Part shown: positions 35,044-43,412 of the stretch, piece after piece
How the letters are laid out: each line of letters begins with the position of its first letter
Position numbering within the stretch: position 1 is the stretch's first letter
Source: CALAGB01 sp963789565
Lineage (GTDB): Bacteria > Chloroflexota > Chloroflexia > Thermomicrobiales > Thermomicrobiaceae
Length of the DNA: 64,000 bases
NCBI GenBank assembly: GCA_963789565.1
Contig: CAWBKX010000002.1
Coordinates: 682,001 to 746,000, forward strand
Direction of reading: 5' to 3'
Notes under the pieces: generated by a model
What the model was told of the DNA's origin: nothing
Databases searched by the model: none
The model's input: the letters and a program-made list of their open reading frames with translations, nothing else
Translations under genes and position numbers: made by a program

Positions 35044-35826
35044 ATGCTGCTGACCATCGACATCGGCAACACCAACGTCGTCGTCGGAATCTTCGAGGGA
35101 GAATCGCTGGTCGCATCCTGGCGCTTGGCTACGGAACGGGCTCGCATGCCCGACGAGTGGTGGTCCATCTTCTCCACTCTCGCCGCAACTGACGCCGTCG
35201 ATCTCCGTGAACTTGACGGAGCAATTCTCTCGAGCGTTGTGCCACGCTTGACTCCCGCGTTCAGCGAGATGTTGCATGGTCGTCTGAACCGCGATCCAAT
35301 CATCCTCAATTCGACGCTCGATTTTGGCATCAAGATACTAATCGACAACCCAACTGAAGTCGGCGCGGACCGTCTGGCAAACACAGTGGCCGCCTTTGCA
35401 CGCCATGGCGGCCCCGCGGTCGTGGTCGACTTCGGGACGGGCACCAACTTCGATGTGGTTTCGGCTGACGGGGACTATGTCGGCGGCGCCATCGCTCCTG
35501 GAGTGGCGCTGGCGCTCGAAGCGCTCACCAGTCGAGCCGCGCGTCTTTCAGCGGTGGAACTGGCCGTGCCCGACCATGCTATCGGGCGCAACACGTTCGA
35601 GAGCGTGCAGTCGGGCACGGTGTTGGGCTATATCGGGCTCATCGAGGGCCTGTTGGCGCGCATCACGTCGGAGCTCGGCGCGCGTCCGTTCGTGATCGCC
35701 ACTGGAGGACTCGGGGGTGTTATCGCCCCTCACACGGATGCGATCGACACGTATGAACCCGATCTCACATTGGTAGGTCTACGCATCATTTTCGAGCGAG
35801 TCAGCCGCTCACGCGCGAGCGACTGA
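35044..35826 (+). CDS. coaX: Type III pantothenate kinase (CoaX)
   Basis: A 260-residue ASKHA-fold kinase, first step of coenzyme A synthesis. TIDIGNTNVVVGIF (about 4-17) is the phosphate motif. The later conserved segments GADRLANTVAA, VVDFGTGTNFDVV and GGAIAPGVALALEAL match CoaX. GGGGGATAG precedes the ATG. GTATACTG about 85 nt upstream may be a -10 region. Confidence 0.96.
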   Translation: MLLTIDIGNTNVVVGIFEGESLVASWRLATERARMPDEWWSIFSTLAATDAVDLRELDGAILSSVVPRLTPAFSEMLHGRLNRDPIILNSTLDFGIKILIDNPTEVGADRLANTVAAFARHGGPAVVVDFGTGTNFDVVSADGDYVGGAIAPGVALALEALTSRAARLSAVELAVPDHAIGRNTFESVQSGTVLGYIGLIEGLLARITSELGARPFVIATGGLGGVIAPHTDAIDTYEPDLTLVGLRIIFERVSRSRASD

Positions 35827-35838
35827 CCCATTCGATCG

Positions 35839-36954
35839 TTACCAGCGGGACGAGAGAAATCCGAGATTGGTGTCCGCGTTGAACGTCTTGGCCGCGGTCT
35901 CGAGTAGATCGACTGCTCCCATCGCGTCTCGAATATCGAGCATTTCGACTGGCGAGTGGGAATAGCGACGCGCGATGTTCACCACTCCGGTTGGAATGCC
36001 GTCGCGCACCAGATGCACGGCCGCGGCATCGGAGTTTCCGCCGATGAAGACCGCCTGCTGAACGGCTACGCCCGCTCTTTCGGCTGAATCAATCAGGAAG
36101 TCCCGCATCGCCGGGTTAGCCAGGAAGCCTCTGCCTCCACCACCGCTCGAAACCGGGATCACGGGGCCAAGTCCAATACGCATGCTCAGATCCCGATAGA
36201 AATCGACGTCGGGAGTGCCGCCCGAGGGAACGGTGTCGACCACGATGGCCGCCGTCGGATTGAGGCGGTGCGTCGCCATTTGAGCGCCACGCAGTCCAAC
36301 CTCCTCTTGTACCGACACGACCAGGTGAATCGTGCAGCCCAGCGAAGCGCCGCGCAAACGTTGCGCGAGATGCACGAGGATGGCACAGCCGACCCGGTTG
36401 TCGAGCGCCTTGCCGGCCACGCGATCGCTGTTGGCGAGCTCAACCATCGGCTCGTCATAGGCGATGGCGTCGCCGACGCCGATACCGAGCGCACGGACGT
36501 CGTCGGCTGTTTCGAAGCCCATATCGATGTACAGTTCGCGCATGCCTGGCGCACGGCCCCGCTCTTCCGGCGTCTGGATATGTCCCGCTTTGACTCCCAC
36601 GACGCCCCGATGCCCCCGAATGCGGATGTGTCGTCCGATGGTCAAGGTCTCGACGATGCCGCCCAAGCGCTCGAAGCGAATCATCCCGTTGGGCTCGATC
36701 GACTTGACGATTGCACCAATCTCATCCGAGTGGGCCGAGATCATCAGCGAGGGGCTTCCATCCGGTCCATTCACCGTGGCGAAGATGTTGCCGTAGCTAT
36801 CGATCTCGAGCTGGTCACACAATGGGTCGAACAACTCTTTCAGCCGGGCCACCACCGCCTGTTCGTGACCCGCGACACCGTCGATGGCGGCAAGCTCTCC
36901 GAGAAGCTGCTTCAACCGCTCCGTCTCGTTCCTATCGTTGTTGGACAATCCCAT
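35839..36954 (-). CDS. M42 family aminopeptidase (glutamyl aminopeptidase/endoglucanase-like)
   Basis: A 371-residue M42 metallopeptidase. AHSDEIGA supplies the first His/Asp, ALDNRVGC the bridging Asp, VQEEVGLRG the catalytic Glu pair and IVVDTVPSG another Asp. RRYSHSPVE near the C-terminus gives the last His. These form large tetrahedral complexes that trim peptides in the cytoplasm. GGAAGGGA precedes the ATG. The gene is convergent with coaX, 12 nt apart. Confidence 0.93.
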   Translation of the reverse strand: MGLSNNDRNETERLKQLLGELAAIDGVAGHEQAVVARLKELFDPLCDQLEIDSYGNIFATVNGPDGSPSLMISAHSDEIGAIVKSIEPNGMIRFERLGGIVETLTIGRHIRIRGHRGVVGVKAGHIQTPEERGRAPGMRELYIDMGFETADDVRALGIGVGDAIAYDEPMVELANSDRVAGKALDNRVGCAILVHLAQRLRGASLGCTIHLVVSVQEEVGLRGAQMATHRLNPTAAIVVDTVPSGGTPDVDFYRDLSMRIGLGPVIPVSSGGGGRGFLANPAMRDFLIDSAERAGVAVQQAVFIGGNSDAAAVHLVRDGIPTGVVNIARRYSHSPVEMLDIRDAMGAVDLLETAAKTFNADTNLGFLSSRW

Positions 36955-36999
36955 TTCCCTTCCGTGCAGGTTGGCCACGAGAGCGCCGCACTGCCTCAC

Positions 37000-37027
37000 T
37001 TGTCGACCTTAATAACGGGACTATAAT
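37000..37027 (+). promoter_or_regulatory. Promoter of the EF-G2 gene
   Basis: TTGTCG (37000-37005) and a perfect TATAAT (37022-37027) are 16 nt apart. The leader of about 135 nt contains the hairpin CCCCAT-CC-ATGGGG. Confidence 0.65.
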
Positions 37028-37169
37028 ACGAGAACACCAATTCGTTTCCCTTGGCGCCTCAAACAGGGCCATAGATTGGATCAGTGGAGTGATAGACGTT
37101 CGCTAGCCGGCCCCATCCATGGGGCTGGAAGCTTGCTCTATCGCTCATCTTGGTAGGTGGAGGAGAGCG

Positions 37170-39257
37170 GTGAATACCTTCCCCGTCGACAAACTCAGAA
37201 ACGTTGGCCTGTTTTCCCACGGCAGTGCGGGCAAGACGTCTTTGACCGAAGCTCTTCTCTATTTGAGCCACAGCATCAGCCGCCTCGGACGGATTGAAGA
37301 CGGCAATACTACTTCGGACTGGGACCCGGACGAGGTCAAACGCGGTATCTCCATCAGCGCCAGCGTCGCTCCGGTCGAGTGGAAACAGACCAAGATCAAC
37401 ATCATCGACGCCCCTGGCTACGCGGACTTTCTCGGCGAAGTGAAGGGCGCCATGCGCACCTGCGACGTGGCCCTGATCCTGTTGGATGCATCCGCGGGTG
37501 TTGAAGTTGGCACCGAACAGGCCTGGAAAGCGGCCGATGAAGTTGGCCGAGTCAAGGCATTGTTCATCAACAAGATGGATCGCGAAAACGCGAACTTCAA
37601 CGCCACGTTCAGCGCGGCACGCGACACATTTGGTTCATCCGTCGTTCCCGTGTTCGTCCCGATCGGCGCCGAGAAGAGCTTCAGCGGCATCGTCGACGTC
37701 CTGGCGCGTAAGGCGTACCTCTTCGGCGACGGGAAGGACGGCGCCACGTCGGATGCGGACATCCCGGCAGAGATTGAGTCCACGGTTGAAGAACTCCGTA
37801 CCCAGCTAGTCGAGTCGATCTGCGAGAGCGACGAAGACTTGATGATGCGCTACCTCGAAGACGAGCAAATTGGTGCCGAAGAGTTGCAGCAGGGACTGCG
37901 CACGGCCATGGCAAGCGGTCAGCTTGTCCCGGTTTTCGCGGGCTCCGCTACCATGTGTCGGGGTGTGACCCAGCTTCTGGATGCCATGGTCGCCTACTTC
38001 CCGAGTCCGAGCGGTACTGCGGCCAAAGATGCATCCGGCAAAGCAGTGGCACTCGAACCAAAGGCGAACGGACCTCTTGCCGCTCTTGTCTTCAAGACTG
38101 TCGCGGATCCATACGTCGGCAAGCTTTCCTACTTCCGCGTCTACTCGGGGACCGTCAAATCCGACAGCCACGCCTATGACATTCAGCAGGGCCACGAGGA
38201 GCGCATCGGACAACTCTACGTCGTGCGCGGCAAAGAGCAGATTGCCGTGCCCGAGATCCCGGCCGGGGATATCGGCGCCGTGGCCAAGCTGCAAACAGTG
38301 GCAACCGGCGACACTCTGTGCGACACGGCTAAGCCGCTCACACTCGATGGCATTGCGTTTCCGATGGCCGCCTTCTCCGCGGCTGTCTACCCGAAGACCA
38401 AGAGCGATCTCGATAAAATGGGAAGTGCAATCCAGCGGCTGCTGGAAGAGGATCCAACGCTCCACATACGACGCGACGAAGAGACCGGCGAGACGCTTGT
38501 GTCCGGCCTCGGTGAGTCGCATGTGCAAATCGGCCTCGAACGCATGGCGCGCAAATTCGGCGTGACTGTCGACACCGGCCTCCCAACCGTTGCGTACCGA
38601 GAGACGATCTCGATGCCGGTCAAAGGGGTCGAATACAAGCACAAGAAGCAGACCGGCGGTCACGGCCAGTATGGACACGTATTCCTGGATCTCGAGCCGC
38701 TCGAAGAGGGTGATTTCGAGTTCGCTGACAGGGTTGTCGGCGGTGTCGTGCCGAAAGGCTACATTGCGGCCGTGGAGAAAGGCGTGCGAGAGGCCCTCGA
38801 TGAGGGCATCCTGGCTGGTTTTCCGGTCTCCAAACTGCGCGTGACACTCACGGATGGCTCATATCACAACGTCGACTCGTCCGAAATGGCGTTCAAGATC
38901 GCGGCTTCGCAGGCGTTCAAGAAGGGCGCCGCGGTCGCCAAACCGATCATTCTCGAGCCAATCATGCATCTCAAGGTGACAGTGCCTGAGGCCTACATGG
39001 GCGACGTCATGAGTGACTTGAACGGCAAGCGCGCGCATGTGCAGGGTATGGTCCCGGGCGACGAGGGCATGACCACCATCGAAGCGATCGCGCCTGAGGC
39101 TGAGATTCAGCGCTACGCGACCGACCTGCGTTCGATCACCCAGGGACGGGGGTCGTTCACGACCAGCTTCAGCCACTATCAGCCGGTGCCCGCGCATCTG
39201 ACGGACACCATCATCGCCAGCGCTAAGGCGAAGGCGGAGGATCACGCCGGCGTTTGA
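37170..39257 (+). CDS. Elongation factor G-like protein (EF-G2 type)
   Basis: A 695-residue translational GTPase with the five-domain EF-G layout. The P-loop reads SHGSAGKTS (about 16-24), G3 reads DAPGY (80-84) and G4 reads NKMD (134-137). In canonical EF-G, G3 is DTPGH, with the catalytic histidine. Tyr in its place is typical of the EF-G2/FusA2 group. The main-copy EF-G is therefore expected elsewhere. EF-G2 function is not settled. The GTG start with GGAGGAG 5-6 nt upstream was chosen. A frame 17 codons longer lacks support. Confidence 0.93.
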   Translation: MNTFPVDKLRNVGLFSHGSAGKTSLTEALLYLSHSISRLGRIEDGNTTSDWDPDEVKRGISISASVAPVEWKQTKINIIDAPGYADFLGEVKGAMRTCDVALILLDASAGVEVGTEQAWKAADEVGRVKALFINKMDRENANFNATFSAARDTFGSSVVPVFVPIGAEKSFSGIVDVLARKAYLFGDGKDGATSDADIPAEIESTVEELRTQLVESICESDEDLMMRYLEDEQIGAEELQQGLRTAMASGQLVPVFAGSATMCRGVTQLLDAMVAYFPSPSGTAAKDASGKAVALEPKANGPLAALVFKTVADPYVGKLSYFRVYSGTVKSDSHAYDIQQGHEERIGQLYVVRGKEQIAVPEIPAGDIGAVAKLQTVATGDTLCDTAKPLTLDGIAFPMAAFSAAVYPKTKSDLDKMGSAIQRLLEEDPTLHIRRDEETGETLVSGLGESHVQIGLERMARKFGVTVDTGLPTVAYRETISMPVKGVEYKHKKQTGGHGQYGHVFLDLEPLEEGDFEFADRVVGGVVPKGYIAAVEKGVREALDEGILAGFPVSKLRVTLTDGSYHNVDSSEMAFKIAASQAFKKGAAVAKPIILEPIMHLKVTVPEAYMGDVMSDLNGKRAHVQGMVPGDEGMTTIEAIAPEAEIQRYATDLRSITQGRGSFTTSFSHYQPVPAHLTDTIIASAKAKAEDHAGV

Positions 39258-39279
39258 TCCCAGAGTAAGATGATCGATC

Positions 39280-39312
39280 GACCGGGCGAGACAGTCGCCC
39301 GGTCACTTTGTG
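39280..39312 (+). terminator. Intrinsic terminator after the EF-G2 gene
   Basis: GACCGGGCGA (39280-39289) and TCGCCCGGTC (39295-39304) form a perfect 10-bp stem with a 5-nt loop, followed by ACTTTGTG. Confidence 0.75.
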
Positions 39313-39412
39313 CGTCCGTCACGGGAAGGTTAGGAGAGTCAACCCTTCCACGCTACCATCGTCGGAACAGCAGGCGTTATCACCAATCTAACGAATTTCG
39401 TCAGTGCACATG

Positions 39413-39542
39413 TGTCATTCTGAGCCTCAGCGAAGAATCTCTCATTAGGTGGCCCGGGACACCACGTCAAATACAGAGAGATCCTCTACCGCAATGGTCC
39501 GACCGACCCCTTCACTGGAGGGGAAGATCCATCAGGATGACA
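39413..39542. repeat. MITE-like intergenic repeat with TGTCAT(T/C)CTGA ends
   Basis: A 130-bp element whose left end TGTCATTCTGA and right end TCAGGATGACA are imperfect inverted copies. Inside are CAGCGAAGAATCTCTC and AGAGATCCTCT, again partly inverted. Sequences of the form TGTCATTCTGAGCGAAGCGAAGAATCTC are, from general knowledge, common dispersed repeats in Chloroflexota and other phyla. It contains no gene and lies between the EF-G2 terminator and the RNase H-like gene. Confidence 0.6.
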
Positions 39543-39682
39543 AGAGTGGGCAAACACGTGCTGTGAGGTACGGTTCCAAGCGCAACTTTGCCGCGCCGCG
39601 CCGAAGTCTCGCGCCACCTCAACCGAGTCGCGTGCGGTTCCCCAAACGAATTCGACGGTGTGTTCAATACCAAGGAGTTCCA

Positions 39683-40102
39683 TTGACCGGTTCAACCAAG
39701 ACATTCGACCTGACATTGGTCTTCGACGGCGGCTCGCTCGGTAACCCGGGAAAGGGTTACGGCAGCTTCCACCTTTCGGGGAGCGACGGCTATGAGATCC
39801 TCGAACGCCTCGAGTTCGGGGACCATGTCACCAACAACCAGGCGGAATACCGCACCTTCATCGCCGGAATAGAGGCCGCTCTGTCGCGTGCCGAATCGAC
39901 GCAATCGAACACGATGAGCCAGTCGATCTCTGTCAAGACCGACAGCAAACTCGTCGTCGAGCAGGTTAACGGCCGCTGGAAAGTGAAGCACCCGGATCTC
40001 CAGCCGTTGTGCCGCCGAGCGCGCGAGCTACTGGCGCGATTTGGAAAGACCGATCTCACCTGGCATCCGCGCGCTGAGTCCGTCAAGCTGCTGGGACATT
40101 GA
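39683..40102 (+). CDS. RNase HI-like (reverse-transcriptase-like RNase H fold) protein
   Basis: A 139-residue RNase H-fold protein. FDGGSLGNPGKGYGSF (first Asp), TNNQAEY (Glu) and KTDSKLVVEQVNG (second Asp) match the first three acidic residues of RNase HI. The final segment WHPRAESVKLLGH lacks the fourth Asp usually found after the PRE motif, so catalysis may be weak or altered. A true RNase HII gene exists at 18 kb. AAGGAG lies 5 nt before a TTG start. The longer frame upstream runs through the repeat element and was rejected. Confidence 0.8.
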   Translation: MTGSTKTFDLTLVFDGGSLGNPGKGYGSFHLSGSDGYEILERLEFGDHVTNNQAEYRTFIAGIEAALSRAESTQSNTMSQSISVKTDSKLVVEQVNGRWKVKHPDLQPLCRRARELLARFGKTDLTWHPRAESVKLLGH

Positions 40103-40273
40103 CGTCGACAACACAGCTCTCTGGACTCAACTCGGATAACAGGCGAAACTAGTGAGGATGTTGACGCCGTTGCTCGGTCAGTCGCCGATGGCAACGGCTC
40201 GTTGGGTAAACCGAAGGTTATGGCTTGAACCGTCCGCCAATGAGAATGGCGCGGTCGGAGTGAGGAGCAGTTG

Positions 40274-41440
40274 ATGAGCGCACGTCGCGCAGAAGTCGCC
40301 AACCCGTTTGCGGATCTTAGCCTGGAACACTTGCGACGTCGAACCAGCGCCAAGTGGAACTACTTCCCCGAAGATGTGCTGCCTCTGTGGGTGGCTGAGA
40401 TGGATGCGATCATCGCCGAGCCGGTCGCGGCGGCGGTCAAGGAAGCGCTGGATCTGGGTGACACTGGCTACCCAATGGGGCGGTCCTATCCTGAGGCGTT
40501 GGCATCATTCGCCAGCGATCGCTGGGGCTGGTCGTTCGACCCAGCGGTGGCCGCATCAGTGCCCGATGTCATGTCCGGTGTCCGCGAGATCGTCCGCGCC
40601 GTCAGCAATGACTCAACGTCCGTCGTGCTGACGCCGCCGGTTTATCCTCCGTTCTATGGCGTGGCAAAGACGCTCGGTCTGCCGATTGTCCTTGCGCATC
40701 TTACCGCCGAGGGTCGAATCGATCCCGCCACTCTGGAAGCGGCATTTCGTGAGGCAACCTCAGGCGACGGCAATGCCGTCTTGCTTCTGTCGAACCCGCA
40801 CAATCCAACCGGGACGGTCCACAGCCGCGAGGAACTGGAGGCGGTTGCCCGTTTATCTCGCCAATACGGCGTGCGAGTCGTCTCAGACGAGATCCACTCA
40901 CCATTGATCATGCCGACCTCGACATATACACCATATCTGAGTGTGACTAACACCGCGCCGGATTTCGCCGTCGCATCAGCCTCCAAGGGCTGGAATCTGG
41001 CGGGTTTCAAGGCAGCTCTGGTCGTGCCAGGTAGCGAGGCGGCGAGCGACCTCGAGGCCCCAAGTTTTCGAGGGGCGGGTCACGCCGGTCATATCGGAAT
41101 CATCGCGCACGCAACCGCCCTCAACGAAGCCCGCGATTGGCTGGACGCGGCGATCTCTGGGATCGATGAGAACCGACGCCTGCTCGGGGACCTTCTCGAA
41201 ACCTACCTTCCGGATACGAAGTACCAGATGCCGGAGAGCACCTATCTTGCGTGGATTGATTGCAGTGCGCTCGGTTTGGGCGATGACCCGGCGGCCGTCT
41301 TCCTCGAGAAGAGCCGCGTGGCGCTCAATTCCGGCCTGACCTTCGGCGACGGCGGAGCGGGTCATGTTCGCCTGAACCTCGCGACCTCGCCCGAGATCCT
41401 GACCGAGGCGGTAACCCGCATGGGTGTAGTTCGAAGCTAA
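40274..41440 (+). CDS. PatB/MalY-type aminotransferase (putative cystathionine beta-lyase)
   Basis: A 388-residue fold-type I PLP enzyme. KWNYFPEDVLPLWVAEMD at the start is diagnostic for the PatB/MalY group. PHNPTG, VVSDEIHSPL and the lysine in SASKGWNLAGFK (Lys238) complete the cofactor site. Members cleave cystathionine or cysteine conjugates (C-S lyase), so methionine synthesis or sulfur recycling is likely. GAGGAG precedes the ATG by 6 nt. TTG directly before it is unlikely. Confidence 0.88.
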   Translation: MSARRAEVANPFADLSLEHLRRRTSAKWNYFPEDVLPLWVAEMDAIIAEPVAAAVKEALDLGDTGYPMGRSYPEALASFASDRWGWSFDPAVAASVPDVMSGVREIVRAVSNDSTSVVLTPPVYPPFYGVAKTLGLPIVLAHLTAEGRIDPATLEAAFREATSGDGNAVLLLSNPHNPTGTVHSREELEAVARLSRQYGVRVVSDEIHSPLIMPTSTYTPYLSVTNTAPDFAVASASKGWNLAGFKAALVVPGSEAASDLEAPSFRGAGHAGHIGIIAHATALNEARDWLDAAISGIDENRRLLGDLLETYLPDTKYQMPESTYLAWIDCSALGLGDDPAAVFLEKSRVALNSGLTFGDGGAGHVRLNLATSPEILTEAVTRMGVVRS

Positions 41441-41448
41441 TCCCGCAC

Positions 41449-41481
41449 GACGCCGCCGAGCGGTGAACGCTCGACGGCGTC
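41449..41481 (+). terminator. Hairpin after the PatB-type gene
   Basis: GACGCCG-C-CGAGCG pairs with CGCTCG-A-CGGCGTC around a 5-nt loop with one mismatch. The stem is strong but no U-run follows. Confidence 0.45.
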
Positions 41482-41641
41482 AGCAGATCGCCACGAGTGT
41501 CGCGGCGATCAAGTGGCTGTGTGAGCGCTCGGACCTCAACAACATTTGCTGGCTCATTTACCACTACAGAAGACGAAAAAGCATACGAACATCGTCGATT
41601 CTGTGTGGACTTGAGTACAGCAATGAGCGCGGAGATCGCGA

Positions 41642-41670
41642 TTGCGACGGCCAGGGGCCTATGCTATACT
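41642..41670 (+). promoter_or_regulatory. Promoter of the tRNA-Val gene
   Basis: TTGCGA (41642-41647) and TATACT (41665-41670) are separated by exactly 17 nt, with an extended TGC before the -10 hexamer. The tRNA begins 17 nt downstream. Confidence 0.8.
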
Positions 41671-41686
41671 CCGCACGTTAATTACC

Positions 41687-41760
41687 GGGCGGTTAGCTCA
41701 GTTGGTTAGAGCGCCACGTTGACATCGTGGAGGTCACTAGTTCGAGTCTAGTACCGCCCA
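41687..41760 (+). tRNA. tRNA-Val (anticodon GAC)
   Basis: A 74-nt cloverleaf. The acceptor stem is GGGCGGT / ACCGCCC with discriminator A. The D-arm is around AGCTCAGTTGGTTAGAGC. The anticodon stem CCACG / CGTGG encloses TTGACAT, reading GAC (Val). The T-arm is CTAGT-TCGAGTC-ACTAG-like with TTCGAGT. The 3' CCA is not encoded. Confidence 0.96.
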
Positions 41761-41781
41761 CCGAGCGAACAAAGCAGACGC

Positions 41782-41819
41782 ACCGTCGGTGGCCATCGTG
41801 CCAACACCGGCGGTTTTTT
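41782..41819 (+). terminator. Intrinsic terminator of the tRNA-Val transcript
   Basis: ACCGTCGGTG (41782-41791) pairs with CACCGGCGGT (41805-41814), including one wobble, and is followed by TTTTT. Confidence 0.88.
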
Positions 41820-41854
41820 GTATCGCATGACCTGATCGAAACGAGCAGCGGCGG

Positions 41855-42937
41855 GTGGCCAGGCCGAGACTGATCATCGACGGACATGAAGACATCTCGA
41901 TGAACGCGTTGCCCGAAGGCCGCGATTACCTGACGTCTGCGCGCGCCATCCGCGAAACCGAACGCCTGGCGGGCTTCGAGAATCCCAATGGCGTGTGCAT
42001 GTTGGGGCTTGAAGACTGGCTCAAAGGGCAACTTGGCATCGTTGTGACCACAATCGCCACCATACCCCGATCCCACGCAAATCCCGGCGAGCTTAGCTAT
42101 CCGACCGTCGACGGAGCGCGGCAACAAGCGCTTGCCCACCTCGACGTTTATCAACGTTGGGAAGCGACGCATCCTCAGATCGAGATCGTGCGAGAGCGTA
42201 TGACGCTCGACGCCATCGCCGCCGAGTGGCTCGACGACGTGCTTCCGCTTTCCGAACGTCGCGTCGGCTTTGTGCTACTCATGGAAAACGCCGATCCCAT
42301 CCGCGACCCTGGCGAACTCGAGTTCTGGTTCGAGCGCGGCGTCCGCATGATCGGCCCTGCCTGGCATTCCAATCGATTCACGGGCGACACTAAGTCTGGA
42401 GATCCACTCACACGGCTCGGTCGAGACCTCCTGAAGGAAATGGGGAAACTCGGGTTCACCCTCGATCTCACGCATATGTCAGAAGCCGCCTGCCACGAAG
42501 CGTTGACGACCTATGACGGCACGGTCGTCGCATCCCATGCCCACGCGCGCCGCACCGTCGACTACGCTCGGCTCCTTTCGGACGACGTCATACGCGGGGT
42601 AGTGGACCATGACGGCATCGTTGGTGTGCTGCCGCTCAACTGGGCATTGGTTCCGAACTGGGGGCGTGGCAGCGACAAGTCATGCGTAACGCTCGATGCC
42701 GTCGTTGACGCCATCGACATCGTCTGTGATATCGTGGGTGACTCCGAACACGTTGGGATCGGCAGCGATTTCGACGGCGGTCAGGGCGCCGAGGGTGTAC
42801 CTAGCGAACTCGACACGGTCGCAGACCTGTATTTGTTGGCCGATGCGCTGAGTCACCAAGGCTATAACCACGACGATGTCGAACGCATCATGTATGGCAA
42901 CTGGTTGCGTCTCCTGCGAGCGCAATTCGGCGAATAG
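41855..42937 (+). CDS. M19 family dipeptidase (membrane dipeptidase-like)
   Basis: A 360-residue renal-dipeptidase-family enzyme. IDGHEDI supplies His-x-Asp, LLMENADP the bridging Glu, DLTHMSE and ASHAHARR the two further His, and GIGSDFDGG the late Asp. The fold is a TIM barrel with two zinc ions and cleaves dipeptides, including those with D-residues. There is no signal peptide, so it is cytoplasmic. The GTG start lacks a clear ribosome binding site. A second M19 gene lies at 45.4-46.3 kb. Confidence 0.9.
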   Translation: MARPRLIIDGHEDISMNALPEGRDYLTSARAIRETERLAGFENPNGVCMLGLEDWLKGQLGIVVTTIATIPRSHANPGELSYPTVDGARQQALAHLDVYQRWEATHPQIEIVRERMTLDAIAAEWLDDVLPLSERRVGFVLLMENADPIRDPGELEFWFERGVRMIGPAWHSNRFTGDTKSGDPLTRLGRDLLKEMGKLGFTLDLTHMSEAACHEALTTYDGTVVASHAHARRTVDYARLLSDDVIRGVVDHDGIVGVLPLNWALVPNWGRGSDKSCVTLDAVVDAIDIVCDIVGDSEHVGIGSDFDGGQGAEGVPSELDTVADLYLLADALSHQGYNHDDVERIMYGNWLRLLRAQFGE

Positions 42938-43005
42938 AACCCTTCCGAAATTGTCTTCGCTTTCTTTCCCAAGACGGCTGAAATCGATGCAACAGTCACG
43001 TGTCA

Positions 43006-43034
43006 TTGACGCAGCGTGCTTCCAGCACTAAGAT
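43006..43034 (+). promoter_or_regulatory. Promoter of the thrS T-box transcript
   Basis: TTGACG (43006-43011) and TAAGAT (43029-43034) are 17 nt apart. The predicted start near 43041 lies just ahead of the T-box leader. Confidence 0.65.
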
Positions 43035-43040
43035 TCCACA

Positions 43041-43300
43041 CATAACATCGATGCTGCGTTGACCGGGACGAGTATCCGAGTCGAGCCGCTAGAGATGTGG
43101 GGTCATCGGCTGAAAGCCCCACTCGAGCGCGGATCGGAGAAAACCACCCGCGAGCAGGCAGGCGAACGCGAGAGCCAGTAGCCGGTCCCGGGGGCTCCCG
43201 TTATAGAGCGCAATTGAGCGTCGCGGTTTGCATCGCGACGGAAATTGGGTGGAACCACGACAGGCCAGGCCTGCCGTCCCTATGGGCGGCGGGTTTTTGT
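43041..43300 (+). promoter_or_regulatory. T-box riboswitch (threonine) upstream of thrS
   Basis: The T-box sequence GGGTGGAACCACG (43247-43259) is present, followed by a terminator. Stem I shows the distal GGCTGAAAGCC-type element near 43108-43118 and, on its 3' side, GAGAAAACCACC, where ACC (43143-43145) would be the Thr specifier. Uncharged tRNA-Thr would stabilise the antiterminator and allow thrS expression. Stem boundaries are approximate. Confidence 0.9.
43270..43298 (+). terminator. T-box attenuator terminator
   Basis: CCTGCCGTCC (43270-43279) and GGGCGGCGGG (43284-43293) pair over ten positions with two G-U pairs, followed by TTTTTG. The 5' side partly overlaps the region needed for the antiterminator. 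Confidence 0.9.
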
Positions 43301-43412
43301 TTTGCTCCGCGAGGGAGGCGTCGACATGACCGGTACTACCTGCGCCGTCCCTCTTCTCGGGGGGCGGCGAAAATGATGAGGCAAACCATCAACCGCAGAA
43401 TGGAGACATGAC

